Shown piece after piece: positions 1 through 8,860 of a DNA stretch of 64,000 nt. This DNA is from UBA2040 sp041751955 (lineage in GTDB: Bacteria > Bacteroidota > Bacteroidia > Flavobacteriales_D > Crocinitomicaceae): assembly GCA_041751955.1 (NCBI GenBank), contig JBGSIB010000011.1, positions 1-64,000 of the forward strand. Direction: 5' to 3'. Below the pieces are notes generated by a model that was not told the DNA's origin, did not search any database, and saw nothing but the letters and a program-made list of their open reading frames with translations. Numbering within the stretch: the stretch's first letter is position 1; each line of letters begins with the position of its first letter. Made by a program: the position numbers and the translations under genes.

Positions 1-914
1 TAAATGGCAAACCATCTCCTTCATTTACCCGTGGATACAAGTTTTTGGAAGTGTAATCCAACAAACTATGTTTAGCGGAAAAAATATAAGAGGCATTGCT
101 TGCTGAACCATCTTTTGGCTTCGTAAAAGGTCCCTCTAACACGGCTTTTGCCAAAAACGGTGAAACAGATAGTTTACCCCCAAATTCTTTTCTGTTTCCA
201 TCTCGATAGGTGATATCCATGATGGAAGAGATTCTTCCCCCGAATTTTGCATCAAAACCACCTGTATAAACGTCTGCACTTTTGACCAACTCAGTTTCGA
301 AAATAGAGAAGAAACCAATGGAGTGAAATGGACTGTAAATCGTCATTCCATCCAATAATATTTTGTTTTGAATAGGTGTTCCTCCACGAACATACAATTG
401 TCCTCCTTGGTCACCAGTTGTTACAACACCGGGCGTAACACTCAATGCCCCAACAATGTCATTTTCAGCTCCCATACTCGGAATACGTTCTAATCCTTTT
501 TTGTCTAGTTTGATTGTTGAGATTTGAACTTCTGTTTTTTTCTGTCTACTTTCAGCACTTACCGTGATTTGGTCAAACTCTTTAACATTGGGGTCAACGG
601 CCAATTCGAATTTTATGTCGATGATTCCACTTGCTTTGTCTACCACAACTTTTTGATAAATTGTCGCATATTCGTAATTCTGAATATTAACTAAATATTC
701 GCCTTTTTCAACTTTAGCAATGCTATAAAAACCATTGATGTCTGAATTAGCCCCAGAAACAACAGTACTATCTGTTGTTCTCAAAAGTTTAACTTTCTGA
801 TAGGGAATCGGTTCTCCAGTGGCTTTAACATATATGAATCCGCGGATGTTGACATCTTGCGCGAAAACTGAATAGCTGGTGAAAAGGAAAAAGAAGGCAA
901 AAAGTAATCTCATA
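1..914 (-). CDS. TonB-dependent outer-membrane receptor, N-terminal part (runs off left edge)
   Basis: Only about 304 N-terminal residues are inside the window; the start is the ATG read leftward from 914. A signal peptide ending in SYSVFAQ is followed by a carboxypeptidase-regulatory-like beta-sandwich (about residues 20-105) and a TonB plug domain (about 120-235) with the typical GALSVTPGV, GGQLYVRGG and LLDGMTIYSP motifs. The family imports ligands across the outer membrane using TonB energy. The barrel is outside the window, so the substrate cannot be guessed. A near-consensus -7 element (TATATTCG read on the minus strand, 939-946) lies 24 bases upstream of the start. Family assignment is secure. 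Confidence 0.9.
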
Positions 915-1032
915 TTGGTCTTAAAGTCTTTGAACCGCGAATATACAATATCCATCGGTTTTGTCTGGGATAATTAGAAGAAAACCTATTCAGTGGTAGG
1001 AGTCCTTGATTGATCTGTTTTCTGGGCGAGAA

Positions 1033-1809
1033 TCAAACAGTTTTCCGCAATTCTATTTTGGCTTTTTCCCAATAAACATCGAGCTTTTCTAATTCTAATT
1101 CATTGATTATAAGATGGTCAGCTTGTATGTATTGCTCCATCAGTTGAAAACGCGCCTTGAACTTATTATTGGTTTTGGCCAAGGCATTTTCTGGATTGAT
1201 GTCCACGAAACGAGAAAAATTGATCAAAGAAAAAAGTAAATCTCCGAATTCTTCTTCCATCTTGTCACTTCTGACGTCAGCTTCTTCTTCAAATTCTTTC
1301 AATTCTTCTTTAACTTTGTCCCAAACATCCTTTTTATCCGACCATTCAAAACCAATACCTTTTGCCTTTTCCTGTATACGTATAGCCTTAACCATGGCTG
1401 GTAAGGAATTGGGAACACCTTCTAAAACAGACTTTTTGCCTTCTTTTAATTTTAGTTTTTCCCAATTTCTTTTAACCTCTTCTTCATCCTGAACCTCTAC
1501 ATCGCCATAAATATGAGGGTGACGGTGAACAAGTTTGTCACAAATTTGATCCAAAACAGAAGTAATGTCAAACAAACCCTTTTCGCTTCCAATTTTTGAA
1601 TAAAAAACCAGATGAAGCATCAAATCACCAATTTCTCCTTTAAGTGAATCCCAGTCCTCTTCTAAAATCGCATCAGTCAATTCGTAACTTTCTTCAATAG
1701 TCAGATGACGCAAAGTTTGAAAGGTTTGTTTCATATCCCACGGACATTTTTCCCTCAGGTCATCCATAATATTCAACAATCTTTCGAAAGCTTCTAGTCT
1801 CTTATCCAT
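1033..1809 (-). CDS. mazG: Nucleoside triphosphate pyrophosphohydrolase MazG
   Basis: 258 residues, the usual length of the two-domain MazG. The first domain has the CPWD signature (22-25), EESYE (39-43) and GEIGD (58-62), the acidic Mg-binding pattern; the second repeats an ExxE...EFGD pattern around 165-190. The family hydrolyses (d)NTPs to the monophosphate and pyrophosphate, a house-cleaning and stringent-response-linked activity in the cytoplasm. It is divergent from the PagL-like gene at 1875, with a 65-base intergenic region. Confidence 0.95.
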   Translation of the reverse strand: MDKRLEAFERLLNIMDDLREKCPWDMKQTFQTLRHLTIEESYELTDAILEEDWDSLKGEIGDLMLHLVFYSKIGSEKGLFDITSVLDQICDKLVHRHPHIYGDVEVQDEEEVKRNWEKLKLKEGKKSVLEGVPNSLPAMVKAIRIQEKAKGIGFEWSDKKDVWDKVKEELKEFEEEADVRSDKMEEEFGDLLFSLINFSRFVDINPENALAKTNNKFKARFQLMEQYIQADHLIINELELEKLDVYWEKAKIELRKTV

Positions 1810-1859
1810 CTTTTTTTTGTTTAAAATTAGGTTTTATCTCAGAACAAAAAAGAAAAAAT

Positions 1860-1867
1860 TAATTTTG
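1860..1867 (+). promoter_or_regulatory. Putative Bacteroidota -7 element (TAATTTTG)
   Basis: Exact match to TAnnTTTG, ending seven bases before the ATG at 1875. No TTG -33 element is visible at the ideal 19-base spacing. The closeness to the ATG would give a very short or absent leader. Confidence 0.45.
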
Positions 1868-1874
1868 TTCTCAA

Positions 1875-2954
1875 ATGAAAACCGCTCCGCTTCTCGTTTA
1901 CTTTTTGATAATCAGTTCTTTTGTAAGTGCTCAAAATATTTTTGGACTGGAAGGGAAAATAAGCTCTGGATATTTAGGCGTGCATCGACCATCTATTTCG
2001 CATCTTCCCCAAGATCCTGTTTTAGCTGGTGAATTGACCTATTTTATTGATTTACAAGATTCCAATTCTTGGACCAAGGCTTATCATAGACCTCGTGTTG
2101 GCTTCACTGCTTTTTATTCCACGACTGGAAATAGAGATTTACTAGGAGATTTATTTGGCACTTTTGCTTTTGGAGATTTACCTTTTATTAAAAATAAGAA
2201 AAATGCGTTTACCGCAAGAGTTGGAGCCGGTTTGGCATATGTAACGAAAGTTTATGATCTTGTTTCCAACCCCAAAAATAATGCGATGTCCTCGCATTTA
2301 AATGTTATTGTTCAAATGTCCTTGAATTATCGACGATCATTTGAAAAAACTGAAATTGGCTTTGGTGTGGGACTTAATCACTTTTCAAATGGAGCGAATA
2401 AATTGCCCAATCTTGGTTTGAACTATCCAATGGTGAATTTAACTTTTGGTCGAATTGGTTCTCTCGTGAAATCAAAATCAAAGCCTTTTTATACTGATGC
2501 TTGGCAAGCTCCCTGGTGTTTTGGAAGTAATTTTATTTTCTCAGTGAAAGAAGTTTTTCCTTCGGGAGGCAAGAAATACCCGGTTTTCGCCTTGAATGGA
2601 TTTGCTAGAAAAATATTCAGTCCGAAATTAGGAGTTGAGATCGCTTTGGATGGAATTTATAAAACTGCAGTTCTTAATTATTTGCCTGATTTTGAAAAGA
2701 AACCGGTAAATATTTTTCAACTGGGTTTTTTCGCCGGTCATGTTTTAACCTTCGACCGCTTCTCAACAATTTTGGGAATGGGTTATTATTTTCGTGATCG
2801 CTACGTGCCTGAAGACAGAATTTATCATAGAATCGGAATGCGATATCGATTCAAATCCAATGTTCAAATTGGCATCACGTTGAAATCAAATTACGGAAAA
2901 GCAGATTATGTAGAGTGGAGTGTAGGGTATATCTTTAATCGTCGGAAAGTATGA
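1875..2954 (+). CDS. PagL-like acyloxyacyl hydrolase / lipid A deacylase family outer-membrane protein
   Basis: 359 residues with a Sec signal peptide ending in SFVSAQ. The middle of the protein carries HFSNGANKLPNLGLN (His169, Ser171), which matches the His-x-Ser catalytic motif of the PagL lipid A 3-O-deacylase family, set in alternating beta-strand sequence typical of a small outer-membrane barrel. Bacteroidota members are larger than PagL and are usually annotated as acyloxyacyl hydrolases; the true substrate is not established here. The stop overlaps the next start by four bases (ATGA), so the two genes are probably co-transcribed and translationally coupled. Confidence 0.8.
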   Translation: MKTAPLLVYFLIISSFVSAQNIFGLEGKISSGYLGVHRPSISHLPQDPVLAGELTYFIDLQDSNSWTKAYHRPRVGFTAFYSTTGNRDLLGDLFGTFAFGDLPFIKNKKNAFTARVGAGLAYVTKVYDLVSNPKNNAMSSHLNVIVQMSLNYRRSFEKTEIGFGVGLNHFSNGANKLPNLGLNYPMVNLTFGRIGSLVKSKSKPFYTDAWQAPWCFGSNFIFSVKEVFPSGGKKYPVFALNGFARKIFSPKLGVEIALDGIYKTAVLNYLPDFEKKPVNIFQLGFFAGHVLTFDRFSTILGMGYYFRDRYVPEDRIYHRIGMRYRFKSNVQIGITLKSNYGKADYVEWSVGYIFNRRKV

Positions 2955-3685
2955 GAATTCTGTTCGTTTTTATTTTTCTTTTATTTGCTTGCAAAAAAGC
3001 AGAAGATAGAGCCTGTATCAAATTCACGGGTAGCGAAACGAATCGAGTGGTTGAATTGGACGATTTCACAAAACTACAGGTTGGACCTTATTTGGATTAC
3101 TTTTTGATTCAGGATAGCCTCGATTACGTAAAGATAATTGGTGGCGATAAAGTTGTGAATTTGATTGATGTCCAACTGTCCGAAAGTGAAGTAATTATCC
3201 TGAATACAAATAAATGCCGTTTTCTTCGTTCACAAAAAAAGAAAATTTTAGTCGAAATTCATTTTACGAATTTGCATCAACTGCTGTTTGAAGGTTCAGG
3301 GATAATGCGAAATGAAGGAACTTTAAAATTACCCGATTTTTCATTGGCTTTGAAAGAAGGTTCGGGCACGGTTAATTTGAATTTGGAATCGGTTTATTTG
3401 TCAGTTTCTGCGGAACCTTCGTGGTCGAATTACATTCTTTCAGGTCACACAAAAATCGCCAATTTAACGGTCAAGGGAAACGCTTTTGGCGACGCTCGAA
3501 ATCTATTGGTCGATTCTACTTTTACAGTCATTAGTCGGAGCGCTGCACCCTTACATATCAACGCTGGTAATTGCACGATGCTAGAAGGTGAATCTTGGAG
3601 CACAGGCGATGTTTATTATTCAGGTAATCCACAAGATATTTTTTGGCAACGTTTCGGTGTAGGAAAATTATTGTTCGGCAACTGA
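2951..3685 (+). CDS. Head GIN domain (DUF2807) lipoprotein, putative surface adhesin
   Basis: 244 residues. The N-terminus MRILFVFIFLLFACKKAED is a lipoprotein signal with Cys14 as the probable lipidation site. The remainder has the repetitive short-strand pattern of the head GIN domain: V-D-D-F-T-K-L-Q-V-G-P near the start, then EGSGIMRNEG and EGSGTVNLN, turns of a parallel beta-helix. The family is common in Bacteroidota surface lipoproteins; function is unknown. It overlaps the PagL-like gene by four bases. Confidence 0.75.
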   Translation: MRILFVFIFLLFACKKAEDRACIKFTGSETNRVVELDDFTKLQVGPYLDYFLIQDSLDYVKIIGGDKVVNLIDVQLSESEVIILNTNKCRFLRSQKKKILVEIHFTNLHQLLFEGSGIMRNEGTLKLPDFSLALKEGSGTVNLNLESVYLSVSAEPSWSNYILSGHTKIANLTVKGNAFGDARNLLVDSTFTVISRSAAPLHINAGNCTMLEGESWSTGDVYYSGNPQDIFWQRFGVGKLLFGN

Positions 3686-3700
3686 TTTTCCTTAACTTTG
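3670..3700 (+). promoter_or_regulatory. Bacteroidota -33/-7 promoter (ATTG-N19-TAACTTTG)
   Basis: ATTG at 3670-3673, exactly 19 bases, then TAACTTTG at 3693-3700. Both elements and the spacing fit the Bacteroidota sigma-ABfr consensus (TTTG-N19-TAnnTTTG). It lies inside the end of the GIN gene and just before the small protein gene at 3717. Confidence 0.65.
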
Positions 3701-3716
3701 TAGAAATTCTTTTATC

Positions 3717-3902
3717 ATGAAATTAATTCTTCTTTCCATAGGACTTTTAGCATTAGCCTTTGCAGGTATTGCAATAAAAATTTGGGCGAAAAAGGATGGG
3801 AAATTCGCAGGAACATGTGCTAGTAACAATCCTTTGGTGCAAAAAGAAGGTGCAAGCTGTGGTTTGTGTGGTGCGCGTCCGGAGGAGCAGTGTAAGGCTT
3901 AG
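3717..3902 (+). CDS. Small membrane-anchored cysteine-containing protein
   Basis: 61 residues: one N-terminal membrane segment (about 3-23), a short basic stretch (KIWAKKDGKF), then a cysteine-containing tail (GTCASNNP and CGLCGARPEEQC; Cys33, 48, 51, 58). Small proteins of this pattern occur widely in Flavobacteria and are annotated only as membrane or secreted protein. The CxxC suggests a redox or metal role, but that is inference. It has its own well-formed promoter at 3670-3700. Confidence 0.75.
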   Translation: MKLILLSIGLLALAFAGIAIKIWAKKDGKFAGTCASNNPLVQKEGASCGLCGARPEEQCKA

Positions 3903-4004
3903 CATTTTGGATTAGTATATTATTTTAATCCAAAGGTTTGGTGTTTGAATTTGTGATTTAGAGTTTATTCTTTTTTTTGCCAGATAAAGCATTGGTAATC
4001 AAGA

Positions 4005-4031
4005 GTTAAATAAAAATTTAAATTTTTACTA
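4005..4031. repeat. A/T-only palindrome (copy 1)
   Basis: GTTAAATAAAAATTTAAATTTTTAC: nearly perfect self-complementary A/T sequence. Related palindromes occur at 23533-23567, 50540-50570 and 50991-51032. It lies between the small protein gene and the convergent ACT-like gene and could form a weak A/T hairpin. Confidence 0.5.
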
Positions 4032-4079
4032 TTTGCTGCTTTTAAAGCTTCAAATCTTGTTTCAACGCGTCTCCCTCTC

Positions 4080-4742
4080 TTAAGCCTCTCGCTTCAAATT
4101 CATCAATATCTTAAACGCTGTATCAATTTCTGATTGCTTCACAACAATTGTAAACTCATTGGAAGTGGAAACCACTTGCACAATATTGATTCCTTCCCAG
4201 GCCAATTGCTTCAAAATATAATAGTAAACACCATAAATTTCAACATTCACTGTGGGTAATTTCACAGTAACTGAAGCTAATTTCTCGTTATGTGCTTTGA
4301 GCTTTTCCTTTTTGAAAAAGTCTTTCACCAAATCACCTTGAGTGGCTGAAACGATGAATGTTGTTTCCGATAAACCTTGAGAAATTGTATAGAAATTGTC
4401 ATTCTCCTTGCGCAACAACTGAATGAAATCGGTTTGAGCATTTTTTAGAGATTCGGTATTTTCATAAGTAAAATCCGACAAATTACTTCTCACTAAAAAG
4501 TCACCTAATTCCGACATCATATTGGTAATCTTGATGTTCAATCGGTGATAAAGACCCGGAGACATGCGCTTGATAGTCATGACGATAGCGCCTTCTTTAA
4601 CAGGTTTACCCATTTTGTGCTCAATCTCTGGTTTCAATTTGCGAGCAAGAGCTGAAATATTAATCAAGTTGTCCGTAATTGCTTCGCGCAAAAATGGGCT
4701 TCTGTTTATTAAGTCTTCTGTTATTTTTCCAATCGAATCCAT
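4080..4742 (-). CDS. ACT-domain-like protein of unknown function (aspartokinase-regulatory-like fold)
   Basis: 220 residues from the ATG at 4742; a longer reading from 4781 adds 13 residues (MCLMVAIPGINLN) that look unrelated to the body. The N-terminal half (ITEDLINRSPFLREAI...INISALARKLKPEIE) is helical and resembles conserved Bacteroidota proteins of unknown function; the C-terminal about 60 residues (VNVEIYGVYYYILKQLAWEGINIVQVVS...EFTIVV) have the beta-alpha-beta-beta pattern and wording of the ACT domains of aspartokinases. No kinase domain is present, so a ligand-sensing role is plausible but unproven. Confidence 0.7.
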   Translation of the reverse strand: MDSIGKITEDLINRSPFLREAITDNLINISALARKLKPEIEHKMGKPVKEGAIVMTIKRMSPGLYHRLNIKITNMMSELGDFLVRSNLSDFTYENTESLKNAQTDFIQLLRKENDNFYTISQGLSETTFIVSATQGDLVKDFFKKEKLKAHNEKLASVTVKLPTVNVEIYGVYYYILKQLAWEGINIVQVVSTSNEFTIVVKQSEIDTAFKILMNLKREA

Positions 4743-4875
4743 ATTCAAATTTATTCCTGGTATCGCTACCATTAAACACAATTAACCTTTTCTAAAAAAG
4801 TGTAGGGGTGATTTGTGAAATTCTTAAAGTCAATTGTAAGAATTTATACAAATATAAAATTATTTCGTTAAAATT

Positions 4876-5589
4876 TCACGAAAGTGCCTGAATAACGGAT
4901 TTTATTTTATTGAGAACAAGTTCTAATTGTTCTTTTTTCGATAAGGTTGAATTGTCTAGAACCCAAGCATCATTAGTTTGAATCAATGGACTTTCCGCTC
5001 TTGTACTGTCAATTCGGTCTCTCTCTAAAAGATTATTTTTGATTTCTTTTAAACTTACTTCAACTCCTGTTGCCTTTAATTCATCATACCGTCTAATCGC
5101 TCTGATTTCAGGCTGGGCTGTCAAAAATATTTTCAATTCTGCATCCGGAAAAACAACGGATCCGATATCTCGTCCATCCATTATTACACCACCTTTTTTT
5201 CCCATTTCTCTCTGCTCGTCCACTAATTTTTCACGAACCTCTTTTATTGTCGCGACAGGTGAAACAACATTGGAAATTTCCATGCTCCGAATTTGTCTTT
5301 CTACTAACTCGCCATTTAAAGTCAATTGAGGTTTTTCCATGCCTTCTTCCAAAACAAATCGAAGTTCAATTTCGGGAAGGTGCTCAATAATTTTTTCAGT
5401 ATCCAAATATTCAGTCGAAACCCAATCGTGTCTCCGGCAATATAGTGCAACACCACGATACATAGCACCGGAATCAATGTAGATATATCCTATATTCTGC
5501 GCCAATTCTTTCGCTAAAGTACTTTTCCCGCAGGAAGAATGCCCGTCTATGGCAATTGTGATTTTCCTTGAATTAGCTTCTCTATTCAT
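4876..5589 (-). CDS. cmk: Cytidylate kinase
   Basis: 237 residues. The P-loop is GHSSCGKST (16-24); DSGAMYRG, DGRDIGSVVFPDAELKIFLTA and ERDRIDSTRAESPL are the CMP/dCMP-binding and lid motifs of the family. It phosphorylates CMP and dCMP with ATP in pyrimidine salvage. It lies downstream of porQ on the same strand; cmk beside porQ is a recurrent Bacteroidota arrangement. The 194-base gap to porQ holds a heptamer repeat array. Confidence 0.95.
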   Translation of the reverse strand: MNREANSRKITIAIDGHSSCGKSTLAKELAQNIGYIYIDSGAMYRGVALYCRRHDWVSTEYLDTEKIIEHLPEIELRFVLEEGMEKPQLTLNGELVERQIRSMEISNVVSPVATIKEVREKLVDEQREMGKKGGVIMDGRDIGSVVFPDAELKIFLTAQPEIRAIRRYDELKATGVEVSLKEIKNNLLERDRIDSTRAESPLIQTNDAWVLDNSTLSKKEQLELVLNKIKSVIQALS

Positions 5590-5685
5590 GCCCGACGAAG
5601 ATAATGAAAAGGATTATTATTTTTTTCTAAAAATCTTAAATTCAAAGCCCTTTTTAGTTTTTCCGAAGATATAGTAATAGCCGTA

Positions 5686-5769
5686 AATCCACAATCAGTA
5701 ATCCACAATCAGTAATCAGCAATCAGCAATCAGCAATCAGTAATCCACAATCAGTAATCCGCAATCCAC
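5686..5769. repeat. Twelve-unit 7-bp tandem repeat (AATC[CA][AG][CT])
   Basis: Read in steps of seven, the 84 bases resolve into 12 units drawn from AATCCAC, AATCAGT, AATCAGC and AATCCGC with no slippage. It lies between porQ and cmk, both on the minus strand. Shorter arrays with the same phase occur at 10525-10552, 24373-24407 and, in a diverged form, 19173-19259. Confidence 0.9.
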
Positions 5770-5783
5770 AATTAAAAATCAAA

Positions 5784-6818
5784 TCATTTCCTCCACATTC
5801 CTAAGTTCGTAGTTAACGAAATCATATGCTGATATCCTGCTCTAGAAACTACTCCAAAACCATAATCAACTGAGAATTTTTTAAAATACATGCCGAGACC
5901 AAATGAAAGTCCACTGGCTCCTGGACGTTCTGTTAAACGCATTTCCAAACGTTGTTGCGTGTTAAACGCGGCTCTGAAATGTAAATTTTTAGAGACTAAA
6001 ATTTCGGTTTGAAATGTAAAGTGACGTCCCAATTTATTTATGAAACTTGCTGTTGGCACAGGAATGGTATCACCTGTTAATGCGTCTATTGTCGGACGAG
6101 CATTTGGATCCACATAACTTAGATCCCAGCGATTCAAACTATGCAATAAAAGTGAGAAGCGAAATGGAGCATGCGCCAATTTTTTCGATACACCAAATTG
6201 TAAATCTACCGGTAATGGGTCATGTTTTTTCTTGGTATATCCTTTGAATTGATAACCTGCATTTTTCACAATAGCTGTTGCCAAAAATTCTTTTTCTTCG
6301 TTATAATAATTCCCTGCAAAGTCAATTGATGCGCCAAAGGATGAATAAGAAGCTAACTGGGAATAAATTAAATTGGCTGTCAATCCTATGGACAATCGAG
6401 GTGAAAATGGCTTGGAAACACTTGCTCCGAGGATCATATCCATGGGTTTGAAAGTTCCTTGGTCATTTCCGTATTCATCGCGACGTGTCATTTTTCCGTA
6501 ATCGATGTAACGAATATGACCGACACCAACAAATTCCTGTTTAAAGGCTCTTCCGTAACTGACCATGCCATAATTTATTCCTCCCGGAATTAATGCTTGA
6601 TTGAAAGAGATAGATTTGTCCATTGATGCATTTATAAGTGATGGATTAATCACGCCCAAATTCAAATCTTTGTCTTTCACAGTAATAAAATCTGTACCCA
6701 ATCCAAGTGCTCGTGCGTTATAAGCTAAATCTAGAAAAGCAAAACTTTCAGTGCCGCCTGTTTGCGTCATGGCATTTGAGCAAAAAATCAAGCTTGTTAA
6801 GAGGATTAGTATTCTCAT
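5784..6818 (-). CDS. porQ: Type IX secretion system protein PorQ
   Basis: 344 residues with a signal peptide ending near SNAMTQ and the PorQ opening GGTESFAFLDLAYNARALGLG, followed by a 14-strand-type outer-membrane barrel pattern ending in YQHMISLTTNLG. In T9SS bacteria PorQ belongs to the cell-surface attachment complex with PorU, PorV and PorZ that processes and anchors cargo with C-terminal sorting domains. Such cargo occurs at 43925 in this window. Neighbouring cmk supports the assignment. Confidence 0.85.
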   Translation of the reverse strand: MRILILLTSLIFCSNAMTQTGGTESFAFLDLAYNARALGLGTDFITVKDKDLNLGVINPSLINASMDKSISFNQALIPGGINYGMVSYGRAFKQEFVGVGHIRYIDYGKMTRRDEYGNDQGTFKPMDMILGASVSKPFSPRLSIGLTANLIYSQLASYSSFGASIDFAGNYYNEEKEFLATAIVKNAGYQFKGYTKKKHDPLPVDLQFGVSKKLAHAPFRFSLLLHSLNRWDLSYVDPNARPTIDALTGDTIPVPTASFINKLGRHFTFQTEILVSKNLHFRAAFNTQQRLEMRLTERPGASGLSFGLGMYFKKFSVDYGFGVVSRAGYQHMISLTTNLGMWRK

Positions 6819-6930
6819 GTGTGGAAATAACGTAAACGAATTTAAAAAATTATATCTGCTACGAAATTAGCTTAATTTCCTTGTCTAATAATAGGATTTT
6901 TCTCTTGAAAAAAGAGGGGATAAGAAAGTG

Positions 6931-7428
6931 TTAAATCCTCTTTCCTATTTCAATCGCCTCCATGTTTACTATCTTCTCTCCATCAATTGCAAAGCGCAAT
7001 AGGGTTCTGACAGAATGAAATCCTTTCAAGCCACATGCACCAGGATTGAGCCATAAAGTCTGGAATCGTTTATCCATTTGCACCAAGAGAATGTGCGAAT
7101 GACCACAAACGAAAATATCAGGTTTTTCTGCGGTGAGTAATTCGGGTATTCCTTTAGCGTAGCGTCCGGAGCGACCTGCGATATGTGTCATGACAACTTT
7201 CTTTTTTTCAATAGTAAAAATTTCTGTTTCCAATGTCTCTGAACGAATTTCCGTTTCATCAATATTGCCAAAAACAATACGTGTTGGTTTGAATTTTCTT
7301 AATTCATCCACAATTTCCAAACTACCAATATCGCCAGCGTGCCAAACCTCATCTACGTCCTTGAAATACTCAAAAACCTTTGGGTCGAGATAACCGTGGG
7401 TGTCGGAAAGAAGGCCAATCTTGGTCAT
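6931..7428 (-). CDS. YfcE/MJ0936-type metallophosphodiesterase
   Basis: 165 residues, usual for the family. The metal ligands are visible in order: LSDTHG (7-12), HAGDIGS, GNIDET, THIAGR and the double-histidine CGHSH near residue 110, then NPGACG. Family members are cytoplasmic, metal-dependent phosphodiesterases, assayed mostly on artificial substrates; the physiological substrate is unknown. It is divergent from meaB. Confidence 0.88.
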   Translation of the reverse strand: MTKIGLLSDTHGYLDPKVFEYFKDVDEVWHAGDIGSLEIVDELRKFKPTRIVFGNIDETEIRSETLETEIFTIEKKKVVMTHIAGRSGRYAKGIPELLTAEKPDIFVCGHSHILLVQMDKRFQTLWLNPGACGLKGFHSVRTLLRFAIDGEKIVNMEAIEIGKRI

Positions 7429-7626
7429 GGTGGCGAAGATATTTAAAATTTATGATGTTGTATAAAACAAAATTGAACCATGGAGATATGAATCGGCATT
7501 CAGGTCAATTTTTAACTTTTAAGATTCCTAACACTTCAATTGAAACGATCATTTCTGAACGGAATAAAGAAATATTCCTTTATACTTCACGTCCCTTCAT
7601 GGTTAAAAATCCTTATTTTCGAAGCA

Positions 7627-8661
7627 ATGAACGAGCAGCACAAATCGGATTGGGTAAAAAAACGGAAAGACCGAAAAGAAAATCTTTCTGTAGAAAATCT
7701 TTTCACAGATTTGACGCTAGGTAATCGCGCCGCATTGAGCTCAGCTATTACACTATTAGAAAGTACTTTAGAATCGGATAAAGAAAAATCTAAACAGCTC
7801 ATAGAGAAAAGCTTACCTCTTTCTGGAAATTCTATCCGCATTGGAGTTACTGGTGTTCCCGGGGTAGGAAAAAGCACCTTTATTGAAGCTTTCGGTATGC
7901 ATTTGCTTTCTCTTGGAAAAAAATTGGCGGTTTTGGCCATTGATCCGAGCTCGGAAGAAGGTGAAGGAAGTATTCTAGGAGATAAGACGCGCATGTATCA
8001 ACTGAGTCAGGCTGATAATGCATTTATTCGTCCTTCTCCGTCGGGAAAAAGTTTGGGTGGAGTAACACGCAAAACGAGAGAAAGTATTCTACTATGCGAA
8101 GCCGCCGGATTTGATGTGATTTTAATAGAAACGGTTGGGGTTGGACAGAGTGAAACGCTCGTTCACTCCATGGTCGATTTCTTTTTATTGTTGATGCTTG
8201 CTGGTGCTGGTGACGAATTGCAAGGTATTAAACGCGGTATCATGGAATTGGCAGACCTTTTGGTCATCAATAAGGCAGATGGCGACAACCTAAAAAAAGC
8301 AGAGTTGGCTGCGCGTGAATATAAAAATGCCATGCATCTTTTCCCAGCAAATGCTAATGAATGGATTCCAAAAACTGCAGTTTGCAGCGCTTTGGAAGGA
8401 ATTAATATTGATAAAGTTTGGACCGAAATTGAAAATTTTGAAAATCACACAAAAGTCAATGGTTGGTTTGAAAAAAAACGACACAACCAAGATATTCGCT
8501 GGTTTCAAGAGAGTTTAAAAGAGACCATTCTTCATTTTTATCTTGACAAAAAAGGAGCCAGAGAAAGCGTAAAAGATTTTGAAGAAAAAATTAGAAATCA
8601 AGAAATTACTCCTTTCGAAGCTGCTGAAATCTTATTTAAAAATTGGAAAAATGAAAAGTGA
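7627..8661 (+). CDS. meaB: Methylmalonyl-CoA mutase-associated GTPase MeaB
   Basis: 344 residues from the ATG at 7627; an upstream in-frame ATG at 7540 would add 29 residues with no family resemblance. Walker A is GVPGVGKST (76-84), followed by DPSSEEGEGSILGDKTRM, ETVGVGQSE (switch region) and NKADGDN (guanine specificity). MeaB is a G-protein chaperone that guards and reloads adenosylcobalamin in methylmalonyl-CoA mutase. No mutase gene is in the window. The stop overlaps the S4-domain gene by 11 bases. Confidence 0.93.
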   Translation: MNEQHKSDWVKKRKDRKENLSVENLFTDLTLGNRAALSSAITLLESTLESDKEKSKQLIEKSLPLSGNSIRIGVTGVPGVGKSTFIEAFGMHLLSLGKKLAVLAIDPSSEEGEGSILGDKTRMYQLSQADNAFIRPSPSGKSLGGVTRKTRESILLCEAAGFDVILIETVGVGQSETLVHSMVDFFLLLMLAGAGDELQGIKRGIMELADLLVINKADGDNLKKAELAAREYKNAMHLFPANANEWIPKTAVCSALEGINIDKVWTEIENFENHTKVNGWFEKKRHNQDIRWFQESLKETILHFYLDKKGARESVKDFEEKIRNQEITPFEAAEILFKNWKNEK

Positions 8662-8860
8662 ATTTAAAATCAATGGCGAATACATCGAATTGATACAATT
8701 GCTCAAAGCTACAGGGATAGCCTCAACGGGAGGTCATGCAAAATTCATTGTGGATGACGGTGAAGTTCTAAGAAACGGCGAAGTAGAAACCAGAAAACGG
8801 GCGAAGCTAATAAAAGGAGACCTGATTGAAATTGGTGATAATCAGATTCAATTACTTTGA
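8651..8860 (+). CDS. S4-domain RNA-binding protein (YbcJ-like)
   Basis: 69 residues starting at the ATG at 8651; the in-frame TTG/ATG further upstream lies inside meaB and adds lysine-rich sequence foreign to the family. The S4 signature is clear: YIELIQLLKATGIASTGGHAK, then VDDGEVLRNGEVETRKRAKL, ending in an I-E-I-G strand. The family binds structured RNA, probably rRNA. Translation is probably coupled to meaB. Its end overlaps the convergent gene at 8848 by 13 bases. Confidence 0.88.
   Translation: MKSEFKINGEYIELIQLLKATGIASTGGHAKFIVDDGEVLRNGEVETRKRAKLIKGDLIEIGDNQIQLL

Noticed and set aside
5686..5769. Repeat array considered as a CRISPR
   Set aside because: Units are 7 bp, contiguous and without spacers; no cas genes are near.
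7540..7626. Longer meaB start at 7540
   Set aside because: The additional 29 residues are hydrophobic, unlike the family, and the ATG at 7627 gives the usual length.
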